Shown here: positions 13,331 to 28,415 of the stretch, piece by piece
Numbering within the stretch: the stretch's first letter is position 1
Layout of the letters: each line of letters starts with the position of its first letter
DNA from: Nageia nagi
Taxonomy: Eukaryota; Pinophyta
Length of the DNA: 64,000 nucleotides
Direction of reading: 5' to 3'
Assembly (NCBI GenBank): GCA_050084985.1
Contig: JBITNC010000001.1
Location: forward strand, 201,500,001 to 201,564,000
Translations under genes and position numbers: made by a program
The notes under the pieces: model-generated
Told to the model about the DNA's origin: nothing
The model's input: the letters and a program-made list of their open reading frames with translations, nothing else
Databases searched by the model: none

Positions 13331-14700
13331 ACCTATATATAAAGCTTACCTTATGCATAAAAGGGCTTGAGGTTATTTGCATTGGTTAAAAATTTATCAA
13401 CTTTACCATCAACTATTGCTTATTTGTATGCATTATTTGGATACTTGGTCTTGATGATGTAGTGACCAATCCAATTGGTCTCAAACTTGCCTTTGTCTTG
13501 CTTTTCACACTATGATTTATGATGATTCTCCTTGAGTACTATATCACCCACTTGAAACTCTCTTGGTATAATATTATTATAATATACCTTCTTGGCTCTT
13601 CTCTGATAAGCTTTGAGATGTTCTAAGGTATGGATTCTCTTTGTATCTAATCCTTCTAGCTACCTTAATATTGCTTTTTATTACTCTTACCAATCAATTA
13701 TGCATCCTAGATACACCCTTAATGATGGTATTTATATCTCCAATGGTATGACTACCTCATATCCATAGACCAATGAAAATAGAGTACAACCTATAACTAA
13801 TTTAATATTGATTATGTATGCCCATAATGCATATATAAGCCATGAATATCAATATTTATGATTTTTCTTAACTATCTTGTATAAAATGTTGACAATTATC
13901 TTATTAGTTGCTTTAGATTATCCAATTTCTTTTGGATAATATGTTAATGAGAACCTTTTTTTAATTTTGAAACTCTTGCAAAACTCCTTGACTTGTTTAC
14001 TTCTAAAGTTATTTTTATTATCCATGATGACATGAGATTGGACACTAGATCTTGCTATGATGTTTTTAGTAATGAATTTCACAATTTGAGACCCTTTGGA
14101 GGATCTCAAAGGTACAACATTTGCCCATTTTATGAAGTATTATATAGCAAATAGGATGAGTTTATATCCTTCACTAGATTTGGGATAAATAAATCTAATT
14201 AAATCCAAGTCCCACATATCAAAAGACCAAGGGGATATCATTATGGATAATTAACTTAAAGAGCCTATCTTAAGTTAGCATGCTTTTGACACTTTTCACA
14301 TTTCTAAACATGTAAAATGTCATCCTTTTCCATATATGACCAACAATACCTAGTCTTAAGAGCTTATCATAGATAGCTTTTCCATTCCAATGACCTCTAT
14401 TTATGCTATCATGTACTTATTCCATAGCCTTATTTATTTCAATTTAATTTAGATATATAAGAAAAGTAACATAAAATGACCTTTTGTAAAGAATATCACC
14501 AATAATAACATACCTTATAGCCATGCATTTCAGCCTTGTTTTAAGGAACTTGGTATAACATGAATCTAGAATCTTTCCTTGCTTGAGCTAGTTCTAGATA
14601 TCAGCATACCATGCATGCAATGGGAAAATAACACATATGAATGACTCTTTCTTGAAGAATCCTTGGAATTCATCATTATCTAAAAATGAACAATATTTAA
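13330..14700 (-). pseudogene. Integrase of gypsy-1
   Basis: This is the decayed DDE integrase that joins retrotransposon DNA to the host genome. Reading on the - strand, the catalytic core shows SPWSFDMWDLDLI (about 14235; the first Asp is kept) and YFIKWANVVPLRSSKGSQIV. HVIMDNKNNFRSKQV (about 14030) follows, where TDNGTNF is usual, so the second Asp remains, and then YGYEVVIPLEI. The C-terminal part has GDIVLKENHH, KGKFETNWIGHYIIKTKYP and a tail with NLKPFYA (about 13370), the usual plant gypsy integrase ending. Stops mostly replace Gln or Trp. Only 14109-13918 is an uninterrupted frame. Confidence 0.85.
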
Positions 14701-14849
14701 GTCTATTTATTTTTATAATGGTTTCCTCATCTTCAATTGAGATAGGTGTTGATGAAGCTACATTAGCCATAGCATCTACAAATCTATTATTATTCCTTGA
14801 AATGTTCTCAAACTAAATATATTTATAGCATCTTTGAACCGTTATAGCT

Positions 14850-15617
14850 ACTAAGTCCTTATATGGCTATATTTCTCATCTTTTATGTTATATACATCAT
14901 TGATTTGATTGATTATAAGGTATGAATCATCATAAACTCTCAATTTATTGATACCAAGGTTGATTGTTTCCTTTCCTCCCAAGACTAAAGCCTCATACTC
15001 AACCATGTTATTCGTGCATTCAAAATTTAACTTATAAGACATAGGAATCATAACACCTTTAGGATATACTAGCATAATTCCTTCATCAATACCTTGCAAA
15101 AATTTAGATCCATCAAAGAATAGCATCATATCTTCTCACACTACTCAAATAGTGCCACAAGCTCATTCTTGTTACTTTTTTCATCACATGGTATTGCTAA
15201 AAGTATATTAGCTATAACATATCCCTTGATTTATCTTTGTTGTGTATATAAGATATCAAAGTCTTATAGTTCCATTATCCATTTGGCTGGTCTTACTTTC
15301 AATTATGGTTTTGATAGCAAATACCTTAGTGGATGAGCTTGAGCTATAATGAAGGTAGTGTTGGTGATCATTTAGTGCCTCAATTTTTGTGTTGTATAGA
15401 CTATGGCATAACATAACTTCTCAATTGGTGTATAATTTATTTCTACATTATGTAAGGTCTTAGATAAATAATACATAACCCTCTTCCTATTTTCATTATC
15501 AAGTTGCATAAGGACTTTCCTAATAGCAATTATTGTAGCTAAGATATACAAATATAGAGGCTTTGTATGATCAACTAGCTACAAAATAAGAGGGTTAAGC
15601 AAGTAACTCTTGATGCC
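14850..15617 (-). pseudogene. RT connection and RNase H of gypsy-1
   Basis: After the MITE, the frame resumes as GIKSYLLNPLIL, then KPLYLYISATIIAIRKVLMQ and KRVMYYLSKTLHNVEINYTP, the connection between RT and RNase H in plant gypsy elements. The RNase H domain is open from 15129 to 14851: FFDGS keeps the first catalytic Asp, NFECTNNMVEYEALVLG holds the catalytic Glu, and VYDDSYLIINQIN the next Asp. RNase H removes the RNA template during reverse transcription. It is the best preserved piece of this element. Confidence 0.88.
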
Positions 15618-15623
15618 TTCAAA

Positions 15624-15912
15624 AAGGGTTCATTTTAGCCATGAATATTTGTTAATAAATGAATTTTAAGGATCCTCAACATTGGAGGCTATTTTTGGGA
15701 GTTTTAAAAAGGAACCAATTCACCAAAATTTTCCAATTTTTCTAATTTTCTGAGTTGAATCACTAATATTTTTTAAAAAATTACAAAAATAGCCATTATT
15801 TAAAAAAAAAAAAAATCTAAAAATCATTGAAAGTTTAAAATAAAAATTGATCCAAATTTGCCAAATATTTTCCAAGGGAGTTTCATGGAGAGGCTCTTAA
15901 AATGAACCCTAT
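15624..15912. mobile_element. 289-bp MITE inside the gypsy-1 reverse transcriptase
   Basis: The ends form an imperfect inverted repeat: AAGGGTTCATTTTAGCC at the left, and GGCTCTTAAAATGAACCCT near the right. CTTCAAA flanks both sides (15617-15623 and 15913-15919). Dropping the insert and one CTTCAAA joins the gypsy frame as VFEG and GIKSYLL, with no lost codon, so the boundaries are well supported. A 7-8 bp duplication suggests a hAT-type element. No coding is present. Confidence 0.8.
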
Positions 15913-16769
15913 CTTCAAATACTTTTTAACACTCTTTGGTACATATGAATTGATTTCCCTTCTTGAAAAAGTAAGAGAATGATATGGTTCTATCTGTTAA
16001 CTAAGCCATGAACCTCTTGATTGCTTGTAACTTTCCTTGTAGACTTCTAAATTATCTAATATTTCTTGGTGGAGGTATATCCATTATAGCTTTAACCTTT
16101 TTAGGGTTTATCTCTATGCCTCTTCTAGATACAATGTAACTAAGCAACTTGCCACTAGAAACCCCAAAAATAAACTTCTTAGGATTTAGCTTCAAGTTAA
16201 ATTATCTCATCATTTTGAAAATGATTCTTAAGTATTATAAATGATTTTCCTTCTTACTTGATTTAGTAATAATATCATCAACATAAACTTTAACTGATTT
16301 ATAGATAATATCATGAAACATACTTACCATAGCTCTTTGGTATGTTGCCCCTGCATTTTTTAATACTAACATGATTGTATCCTAAGAAATCATCCATGAA
16401 TGATAACAACTCATTTCCTCTTGTAGAGTCTACAATTATGTCAATGTGTGGCAAAGGAAAAATTTTTTTTGGATAAGCCTTATTTAAATCTCTAAAATAT
16501 GTGTAGTATTTGATTTCTACATTTGGTTGCAAAGTTGGAACAATGTTAAATAACCAAGGTGAGTAGTCATTGGGCTTAATGAATCATGCCTTGTGATATT
16601 TTTCAATTTCCTTCTTCACTAGCAAAGAGTTCTTTGGATGCATTGGTATTCCTTTATATTGTACAGGCTTAGCATCTTCTTCTACCACTAGATTATGAGT
16701 CATAAAGGATGGATCTAATCCTATCATGTCACTATACTCCAAATAAAATATATCCTTGAATACTATCAA
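15913..16769 (-). pseudogene. Reverse transcriptase of gypsy-1
   Basis: The RT copies element RNA into DNA. On the - strand the frame opens with the conserved linker YSDMIGLDPSFMTHNL and AKPVQYKGIPMHPKN, then IEKYHKA and FIKPNDYSPWLFNIVP. YFRDLNKAYPKKIFPLPHID follows, then LLSFMDDFLGYNHVSI, the palm segment upstream of the YxDD box. The YxDD region itself (about 16290) is broken by stops and frameshifts and I cannot read it safely. The domain ends at the MITE. Confidence 0.88.
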
Positions 16770-17338
16770 GAAATATTTATATGTTTACTTATCTTCCCTA
16801 ATGATTCTTGTTCCAATTTAAATGATCAATGACATCTCTTCTATACTAATGTTTATCTCAATAGGAGGCTCATTCAACCATGGTATCTCATCACTAAGTT
16901 GAGAAAGGTTAGGTAATGCCCCCAATTCTATTATAATATAAGATAAATAATGTCACTCACACATGCACCCCTAGCTACCTAACCTACTCATATGTAATGA
17001 AGAAAGAAGGTAGAATAGTGTAGTAGGGAAGAACTTGCTATGTCATCCATCTCCTCTTCAAAACAAGCATTAGGATTATAAGAAACCTTGTCTTACCTCT
17101 TAGGATGGAATATTTTGAGCTATGATATTTCCCCTAGAATGTGTAGAAGCACATCATCTATTTAAAACACATTAGTAGACCTAAAAATTATCTTTTCAAG
17201 CATGGGGTAAGAGGAATCATGATCTATTTCTATAGCATAGGTTTTTAGGTTAGCACAAGTGTTAATATGAACATGGGTGTTGGCCTTTTTGAAATATTTA
17301 ATCCTAATTTTTGGTTCAAGCTCAACCATATTAAATGA
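16770..17338 (-). pseudogene. Protease-to-RT linker of gypsy-1
   Basis: The frame HSFNMVELEPKIRIKYFKKA begins immediately beside the CACTA-1 insertion and continues leftward as an unstructured linker before RT. Its upstream half lies beyond the other end of CACTA-1, at about 29250. The few residues before HSFN in the visible frame come from the CACTA terminus and are not part of the gypsy protein. Confidence 0.6.
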
Positions 17339-17341
17339 ATG

Positions 17342-17368
17342 CACTACCACCAAAAAAGGTATTTGTAT
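17342..17368 (+). repeat. Left terminal inverted repeat of CACTA-1
   Basis: This 27-bp terminus starts CACTACCACCAAAAAAGG and pairs with 29221-29247. Mismatches lie at position 7 and positions 16-19. Confidence 0.9.
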
Positions 17369-17730
17369 TCTTTTTTGTATCTAATATCTTTGTTATTTTT
17401 TTTACATTTTCCCATTTTTTTCGATGCAAAAAAGGATGTAAATTATGCACTAAAAATTGTGTCATTTTTTACATCCTTATTGGTCCACTTATTGCATCAT
17501 TTTTTGATCCTCAAAACCAATTTTTATGTTAGTTTTTTGCATCTATAGATGTATAATTTTACATTTGAGCTTGCATATTAAAGAGTTATTTATTGCATCA
17601 ATTTTTGCATTTGAAGGTGTCTAAAATTGCATCTTTTTTTGCATATGAAGGGTCATTTTTTGAGTTATTTTTTTCCCATTAGTCTCTTTTTGCATCTAAA
17701 ATTACATCATTTTGGTCTGGAAATTGTAAA
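17369..17730 (+). repeat. Left subterminal repeats of CACTA-1
   Basis: Copies of a short motif built on TTGCATC / GATGCAA, often next to a T run, recur through this stretch (for example GATGCAAAAAAGGATG near 17423 and TTGCATCTTTTTTTGCAT near 17628). Similar copies lie inside the right end. Such repeats are the expected binding sites for the element's DNA-binding protein. Confidence 0.7.
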
Positions 17731-18134
17731 AAAAAAAATCAATTCATAATATTTAATATTATTATTTCTATTTCCATTGAAATATCAATCATGCATCAAA
17801 ATAATATGCCTATTTCATCAATCATATGGCAAAATAATACGCAAATCACATGTTGCACCTATTTCAATATGCGATTGTACACCAAAATAATATGCCAATA
17901 ATATTTCTTAAAAATACAATAAATTATGCTAAAATCTATACACCAAAATATGGGTTGATAAAACCATGATCATATCCACATCAAAATATATCAAAATAAC
18001 ATACATATAGATGTTTGAATACGTCAAAATATGTTAAAATGATATATAGGTCTGTGTGAATACATCCACATGATATCTCAAAAATGATATAATACTAGTA
18101 ATATTCATATTATGAGTACAAAATGATAATACAA

Positions 18135-20025
18135 CTACTAATTCTCAATATTAACATCATCACTAGATCCAAACTTATTACCTTCAAACTCACTACCACC
18201 ACCTGACTGATCACCACCTAACTCACTACCTAAGCCACTACCTAACCCACTATAATGTATATGACCTATTCAATGTGCTGGTTCACTATATGCCTTATAG
18301 AACATGCTAGCTCATCCTCAAAAAAATCGTTGAATCTCATGTCTTGGGTAGATAGCAAATCACCCTCCTTTGATGCATCCTCCTATGATGCACCCCCCAC
18401 ACCTTGTGATGCAATACCCTCCTACAAATATAAAAAGAAATAAATATTAGTGTGTGTACAATCACACTTATAAAAAAATATGCATCACCTACAAGAACTT
18501 CATGATATGCCTTTATTAATTAAAATAATTCAAATTACTTACACTAGAATTCAACATGTCCCTCAATGCTTGGTAACCATATGTGATGCCATATTTACAT
18601 TCATTAGCATTAGGAAATCAATTGAAATCTCTCAACTATAAAAAAAAATTAATTAGTACTATATTAAAAACCATTTACCTATATCATTGAAAATCACTTC
18701 ATGCAGTAAATATACTTACAAATAAAGCTTCCATGGTCTTTGCCCCTCCATTTCCTACTCAATCATAATATTGTGTCCCAATTTGGCAAATTGAGACTTC
18801 AATGCTTTTTCTTATGACATCTCCCTTTCCTTTTTTTGCCTCATCTACTTTCTTAAGTAGCATCTTCCAGACCTTATTATGAAATAACTAATTAGTATTA
18901 TGTTAAAATAATCAATTAATTAGGTTTAAATAATAAATGGATACGATAATATTGATCCAATATACCTTCTTATGGACATCAACTAGATTTTTTTCTAGGG
19001 TTCTTTTGTTAGGGGGATGTTTCATATTTTTTTTTCTGACATGATATCTAACCCTTTTTAGATTCAAACCTACCTACTAAATCACTTTCTTTTCATTCCA
19101 CCCTTCACCAAATTCACATTTCAAGTTTGCTATTATTCTCCTATTTGATGCAAAAATACAAATTATAACAAATTAGTTTTAGTCTCTTGAAATATTAAAT
19201 TAATGAAAACAAAAACATACATGCCAAAAAATGACATAAAAAATTAAAACAAATACATACCAAAGTCATATTATTTCTTCCAAGGTCTATGAAGGGTTTC
19301 TACAAATTCTTCTATTGTAGCATTCTCAAGAGATTTGTAGAATAGTTTACCTAAAAAATAGTCAAAATCATATTAGTAAATGATCAATATACTTATAATA
19401 AATATGTAAATTTATATTTTTCAAACTAAAACTATTACCATTTTCATCTTTTAGGACCTCTCCATTCTTTCTCATAAAAATTTGAAGATTTCTAGAGCCT
19501 TGATTTGTCATTAAGGATTTTTTATTGATTGACTCTGGTAAAATCATATATTGCATGGAAATTGACTAAAATTATGATTCAAAATATAAATTAGAATAAT
19601 TTTATATTACTTCTTAATAAATTAACTAATTAATTATAAATAATTACTAGAATGAGAGATGCCTGATCTCTATGATGCTTCTTTAGGCTCATCACCCCCA
19701 ATAATTGATATCAACTCATCTTGGTTAAACATATGTTTAACATATGCAACAAACCCTTTGAATTCTATGTCTATTCAATAAATTAAAAAAATAAGTGATT
19801 ACATTTCCTACTTAATGAAATATATATAGTATAATTTAAAGTTGCATTGATATTACATAATACATATGGATACTTACAAGTGTTTTTTTTATTTTTGCAA
19901 TTTCATATTTCTCTTTTTCTATATCCTTTTCTTTTGATTTTCTTTTTCCCTTATATTTATCTTTATCTCCCTTATTTTTATGCCCCATATGTGGTAAATG
20001 GTGGTCACTAGAAAAAAGCAAACAA
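18135..20025 (-). pseudogene. Accessory gene of CACTA-1, divergent from the transposase
   Basis: Several exon-like blocks on the - strand read away from the transposase. Exon 1 (about 20021-19875) has a Lys-rich segment, HKNKGDKDKYKGKRKSKEKD, fit for a nuclear signal. Exon 2 (about 19790-19670) reads FVAYVKHMFNQDELISIIGG. Exon 3 (about 19556-19435) has ESINKKS and RKNGEVLKDENGN. Exon 4 (about 19345-19270) has GKLFYKSLENATIEEFV. Later blocks carry KVWKMLLKKVDEAKKGKGD and an acidic, Gly-rich end near 18150. I do not recognise a named domain. By position it is the counterpart of the second CACTA gene (TNPA-like or transposase-24-like), whose protein binds subterminal repeats. CACTA-2 has matching first exons at 37748-38512. 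Confidence 0.55.
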
Positions 20026-21917
20026 AATTAGAGATATAACATCAATATTTACTAAATAACATCAAAATACATTAATAATCAATATATAACATCATAGGAA
20101 CACAAATGTGTAGGGTGATCTAGATAGAAGGCATTTGCAAACACTTGCTAGAGAATGGTGGTAAGGGCCTTGATAAATAGACTCTTTTAACTTAGAAATG
20201 ATGATAAGCATAATAGTTCCTTTCATATCTTACATAATTATATAATGGTTATCCTTATCTTTGATAATTTATATTTGTATTACAAATACAAGGCATTTGC
20301 AAATGCCTACTAGAGAATGCTGCAAGGGCCTTAGCTAATAGATATCATGCTATAACACAAATTGTATGATATTATTTCTTCAACAAGATAGAGAAGTAAA
20401 AGTTAAAACTTCATGAGAAAGCTAGTGGAAGGGTCATTGATAAGTTTTGGTAATTTATTAGTTATTGTTGAGGCTAGAGAGTATTGGAGAGCTTATAGTA
20501 GATTATCAAAAAGAGTTTTAGAGATTATTGAGGTTATATTTTAAATTGAATATCCATTAGAGATAGTAACACTCTATCCTACTATGATTCATATCATTTT
20601 TTTGGTCAAGTTTAAAGTGGATGTTTACCTACATTATAGTTTTAGTGCTATAAATACTTGTATCATATTATGTGTCCACATTTTTATTATTGGTTATTTA
20701 TTATTTTGTGTCACAAATATTTATCCTCCATGATCATATGACCTACACGATAGCTTTTTATCTTGAGCATGAGAGGAATTAGTACTATTAATGGTTGCAA
20801 AATATGTAATCCACACTAAGTTAGAATTGATTCTTTAAAAATATCTTCACAAAATTTAACCCAATTTAATTTGAATACTTCATTAAAATTTTAAGTAAAA
20901 TATTGCAAATAAGCTCAATTGTACTTGATATAAATTGAAAATCTTACTATAAGAATAATTAATTTAAAAGATAACTTTTTGAAAATATGCTTCATTAACA
21001 AGTTTTAAGAAGATATTAACTAAATTTAATAAATTCTATTTAATTTAATAAATTCTATTTAGTTTAATAAATTAACTAAATTTAGTAAATTATATTTAAT
21101 TTACTAGAATCAATTAAGTTAGCAAGTTTTGTGGAATTCTTAGTTTAGAAAAGGAAATTCTTATAACATAAGAAGAGTTTTAGAGATTAGTAGCAAAAAA
21201 TAAGTTTTTGTAGAACAAGAGTTCCAAAGTTAAGATTTCCATTGGTATGTCTTTGTTTTTACTAGCATTTCATTTTATGGTGCAATGTAGAGAATGTTTT
21301 TCAATTTCTTAATGCATTTTTTATTTTTTTATTGCATTATTGATGAGTAATTCAAAAAACCCTAGCATATGGAATTAACTTTATGGGAATTTAGAAAATT
21401 TATGGGGAATTCAAAAAAACCTAGCTTATGGAATTAACTTTCAATTTTAGCATGCATTATTAATAGTATACAATCAAAATTTAGAGATAATTTTAAAAAT
21501 CTTGGTTTTTTTAGGGTAAATTCATGAGAATTCCAAAAACCATAGTTTTTTTAGTGTAAATTCATAGAAAATTTAAACATGTAAGAATCTACATACCTTG
21601 TGAAAATTAGGAATGATGTAAAGGAATTTACAAAACCATGTGAGTAAACATGCCAAAAAATGAAACAAATAAGTTATAATTGAGTGAAATCAAGTATAAA
21701 TTGAGTTATAATTGAATGAAATTAGGTAGAAGGGAACTTACTTGGTGCACTCCCATTGGAAATCAAATTTTGTATCTAAGCAAGTCTCGGGAAAGTAACA
21801 AGTAACCTTACTTTTTTTTATTTTTGGTGTAATCTAACATAAAAAGGGATGCAAATTTGCATCCTTTTTTTCTTCCAAATCCAAACAAATCAAAATTTTA
21901 AGTTAAAATCATTATTC
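20026..21917. promoter_or_regulatory. Intergenic region between the divergent CACTA-1 genes
   Basis: No coding is seen. The region holds two perfect 18-bp palindromes, AGGCATTTGCAAATGCCT (20291-20308) and GGATGCAAATTTGCATCC (21847-21864), the second resembling the subterminal motif. It also holds a pair of similar segments (about 20122 and 20290), an A/T tandem repeat (21015-21110) and a 60-bp duplication with CTAGCATATGGAATTAAC (21351 and 21411). As the space between two genes that read apart, it probably carries both promoters. Confidence 0.45.
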
Positions 21918-22808
21918 TTTGAGTTAGTGATTAGGGTTTGGGTTAGCAAATATAAATTAGGTTAAGGTTAGTTGTTAGGATTACTATTAGGGTTAATGTT
22001 AATGGCTAAAAGTTAGGGTTTGGGTTAGCATTAGCATTAGGGTACTTAGTGCTCAAGGTTAGGGTTAATGTTAGTGTTAGCATTAATGGTTAGGAGTTAG
22101 AGTTAGGGTTAGGGTTAGTTTTAATGTTAGAATTAGCATTAGGATACTTAGTGGTTAGGGTTATGGTTAATGGGTACAGTTAGGGTTAGAGTTAGGGTAC
22201 ATAATTAGTGGTTAGGTTAGGGATAGCATTAGGGTTAGTGTTAGGGTTAATGGTTTGGGTTATTAATGGTTAGGGTTAATATTAGGGTTAGAATTAAGGT
22301 TAGAGTTAGGGTTAGCCTTAAGGTTAGGTCAAGGTTAGCATTAAGGTTAAAGTTAGGGTTAATGGTTGGGGTTAGCCTTAATGGCTAAGAGTTAGCATTT
22401 GGGTTAGCAATTCAAAATTGAGTTAGGGTTAGGGTTAGAGTTAGTGTTAGGTTTAATATTAAGATACTTAATGGTTAAGGTTAGGTTTAGTATTCAAGTT
22501 GGGTTTTACATTAGGTTTAGTGTTAGGATTAGTGATTAGGGTTAGGGTTACTAGTTAGGTTATGGTTAGTGTTAGGGTTAGTCATTAGGGTTAGGTTAGG
22601 GTTTATAGTAGGTTGTGTGTTAGGGTTAGGTTTAGTGGTTAGGTTAGGGTTTATGTTAGGTTGTGTGTTAGGGTTAGTGGTTAGGGTTATTAGTGGTTAG
22701 ATTATTAGTTAGGATTAATGTTAATAGCTAGGAGTTAGGGTTTAGGTTAGTAATTAGGAATTGGGTTAAGGTTAGGGTAAGTATTAGGGTTAGTGTTAGT
22801 GTTAGGAA
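21918..22808 (+). repeat. Degenerate TTAGGG-like array in CACTA-1
   Basis: About 0.9 kb of GGTTAGGGTTAG-type units with frequent variants (TTAGTG, TTAGCA, TTAATG). The main unit is the six-base TTAGGG form, unlike the seven-base TTTAGGG form of CACTA-2. It ends about 300 bp before the first exon-like segment of the SET-like gene. The G-rich strand is the sense strand of SET and transposase. Confidence 0.85.
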
Positions 22809-23109
22809 TTGACTTACAATAAAAGAAGGATATTTTATTCTAAAAGCACTTATACATTATCTATTCTTGATACCCATAATGATAACTCTTAATAGAATTT
22901 TGATTAATGATGTGTCTTCTATTGCATATAATGTATATGAACATTTTATATTTGTAGTTGAAAAAAATTTACTTCTTTAATAATTCTAATTCTAAGACTG
23001 AAATATTTATATATTATTATTATTCATGTACTAATCTCTTTTTTTCTTTAAATTGTAAAACATGTTAGTGACTAATTGGCTTATATAATTCCACCAAGGT
23101 GGAGGAGGA

Positions 23110-24431
23110 GTTATGTATAATTAGATTTAGATATTCATATGCCATTACCTCAATGTTAGAGAGTTGTTAGAAGTGATGTACCATCTGATTTAGAGGAGTT
23201 ACCTACACCTATTATTAAGAGGTTAAGGAGTGATGTGTCATATGATTTAGAGGAGTTTCCTACACTAGTTACTAAGATGTCAAGGAGTGATGTGTCATCT
23301 AATTCAAAGTTTGAGATATTTCTTAAACATCCCATGAGGAGTGATTTTTCATCATATGAGGATGAGGTAAGATAAATGTTATTATGTAAGATGTAGTTAA
23401 AAAGGAAATATCATCTAAATTATCACTTTCATGCATGATATTATTTGTAATATTTAACTTTATGTGCAAAGGATCAATGATTCATCATCATCATCACAAG
23501 ATGATGATACCCATGAGGTCATTAATTGATTAATGTTTAATTTTATTTTTGTATTATTATATATTGAATGATATCAAATAAAACTAAATAAAATCAATAT
23601 GTAGATCTAGAAGGTGAAGACAAAATAATATGTAGGTCCATTAACAGATGAAGTTAAAGAGATGCCTATAAGAATAAGATTTCAAAAGCATATTCATGAT
23701 CAATTAGCAGAGGATGCAAATGAGCATCCATTTGATCTACCAGAGGAGGATGTCATGATTTGGGGTTGATGCGCATGCCACCAAAGCTACAACTTAAATA
23801 TTAATATACATATGATCATGGGGCATACGATGCATGGCCAGTTGTAATACCTTTTCCAAAGGTTTATGACATCCTTCCTTATTATGGTTATTTATACATG
23901 ATCAAAACATATTAAATATGCTCTATATATGGTTTATTTATATATAATATAATGGTTGTTACTCCAAGTTTTGAGATAGAGCCATTGATACCATTTTGTG
24001 GGTTAGTTTACATAATAATGGTTTGAAGATAATTAGTAAGATATATGTATAGTATTTCCATATATGGATTATATGAAAATACTTCCAATATTCCACCTCC
24101 ATAGAATTTAGAATGCTTATACATTGATGGTCAGCCAAAAATACAAGGAAACATAGCTAGATACATAAATAATTATGCAGGTCAAGAATGGGTGCTAAAT
24201 TATGAATTTGACTAACATACTAATGATAAAGAAGAATTCATGGGTAGACAAATGAATAATTATATAGTTTTTGTTTCCATTAAAACTCTTAATATTGGTA
24301 ATGAGCTAATAGCTCACTACAATTATAAGAGACCTACTTTAGCATGTAAGGCACAAAATTTGGAGTTAGAAGATGAAAAAAATGTAATAATTCATCCAAG
24401 ACCTAAACCAAAAAATAAAAACAAAAATTAA
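23110..24431 (+). pseudogene. SET-like domain gene of CACTA-1, upstream of the transposase
   Basis: The N-terminal part (about 23130-23370) has a repeated 19-residue unit beginning RSDV. After a spliced acidic stretch comes VKEMPIRIRFQKHIHDQLAE, then YDHGAYDAWPVVIPFPKVYD and LPYYG. The SET-like core (about 23952-24335) reads TPSFEIEPLIPFCGLVY, then YIDGQPKIQGNIARYINN, VLNYEFD, and IVFVSIKTLNIGNELIAHYN. These match the order of the SET fold: entry strand, IDG and asparagine motif (NHSC in active enzymes, here INNY), and the GEELxxxY motif (here GNELIAHY, with Glu and Tyr kept). The end is basic (HPRPKPKNKNKN) and stops at 24431. The transposase follows about 300 bp later on the same strand. 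Catalysis is uncertain; a targeting or chromatin-binding role is possible but inferred. Confidence 0.65.
23169..23336 (+). repeat. 57-bp coding tandem repeat
   Basis: Two 57-bp units (23169-23225 and 23226-23282) encode RSDVPSDLEELPTPIIKRL and RSDVSYDLEEFPTLVTKMS. A third, more divergent unit (23283-23336) starts RSDVSSNSK and a fourth start RSDFSS follows. It sits at the N-terminus of the SET-like gene. The CACTA-2 gene has only a related RRSDV start. Confidence 0.75.
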
Positions 24432-24699
24432 TATATTATTGATGTGTATGAATGTATTTTTCAATTTGTATGTATGGATAATGTGTATGTTTGTATGTAT
24501 CAATTTTATATATGTATGGATGTATCAATTTGTATGGATGTATATTCAAATTATATGTATGGAACTTGTGTATCAATGGATGTATCAAATTACTTTACAT
24601 GTATTACACTTATTTTTTATTCTAAATTAATGGTTTGTAACAACTTATTTTATAGGCAACAAATAGTCATTGTGACCAGTCAAGAATGATAATTGTTAC

Positions 24700-28415
<3,716 letters not shown>

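Noticed and set aside
22000-22800. CRISPR-like array
   Set aside because: Units are short, contiguous and telomere-like, without unique spacers, and the DNA is plant.
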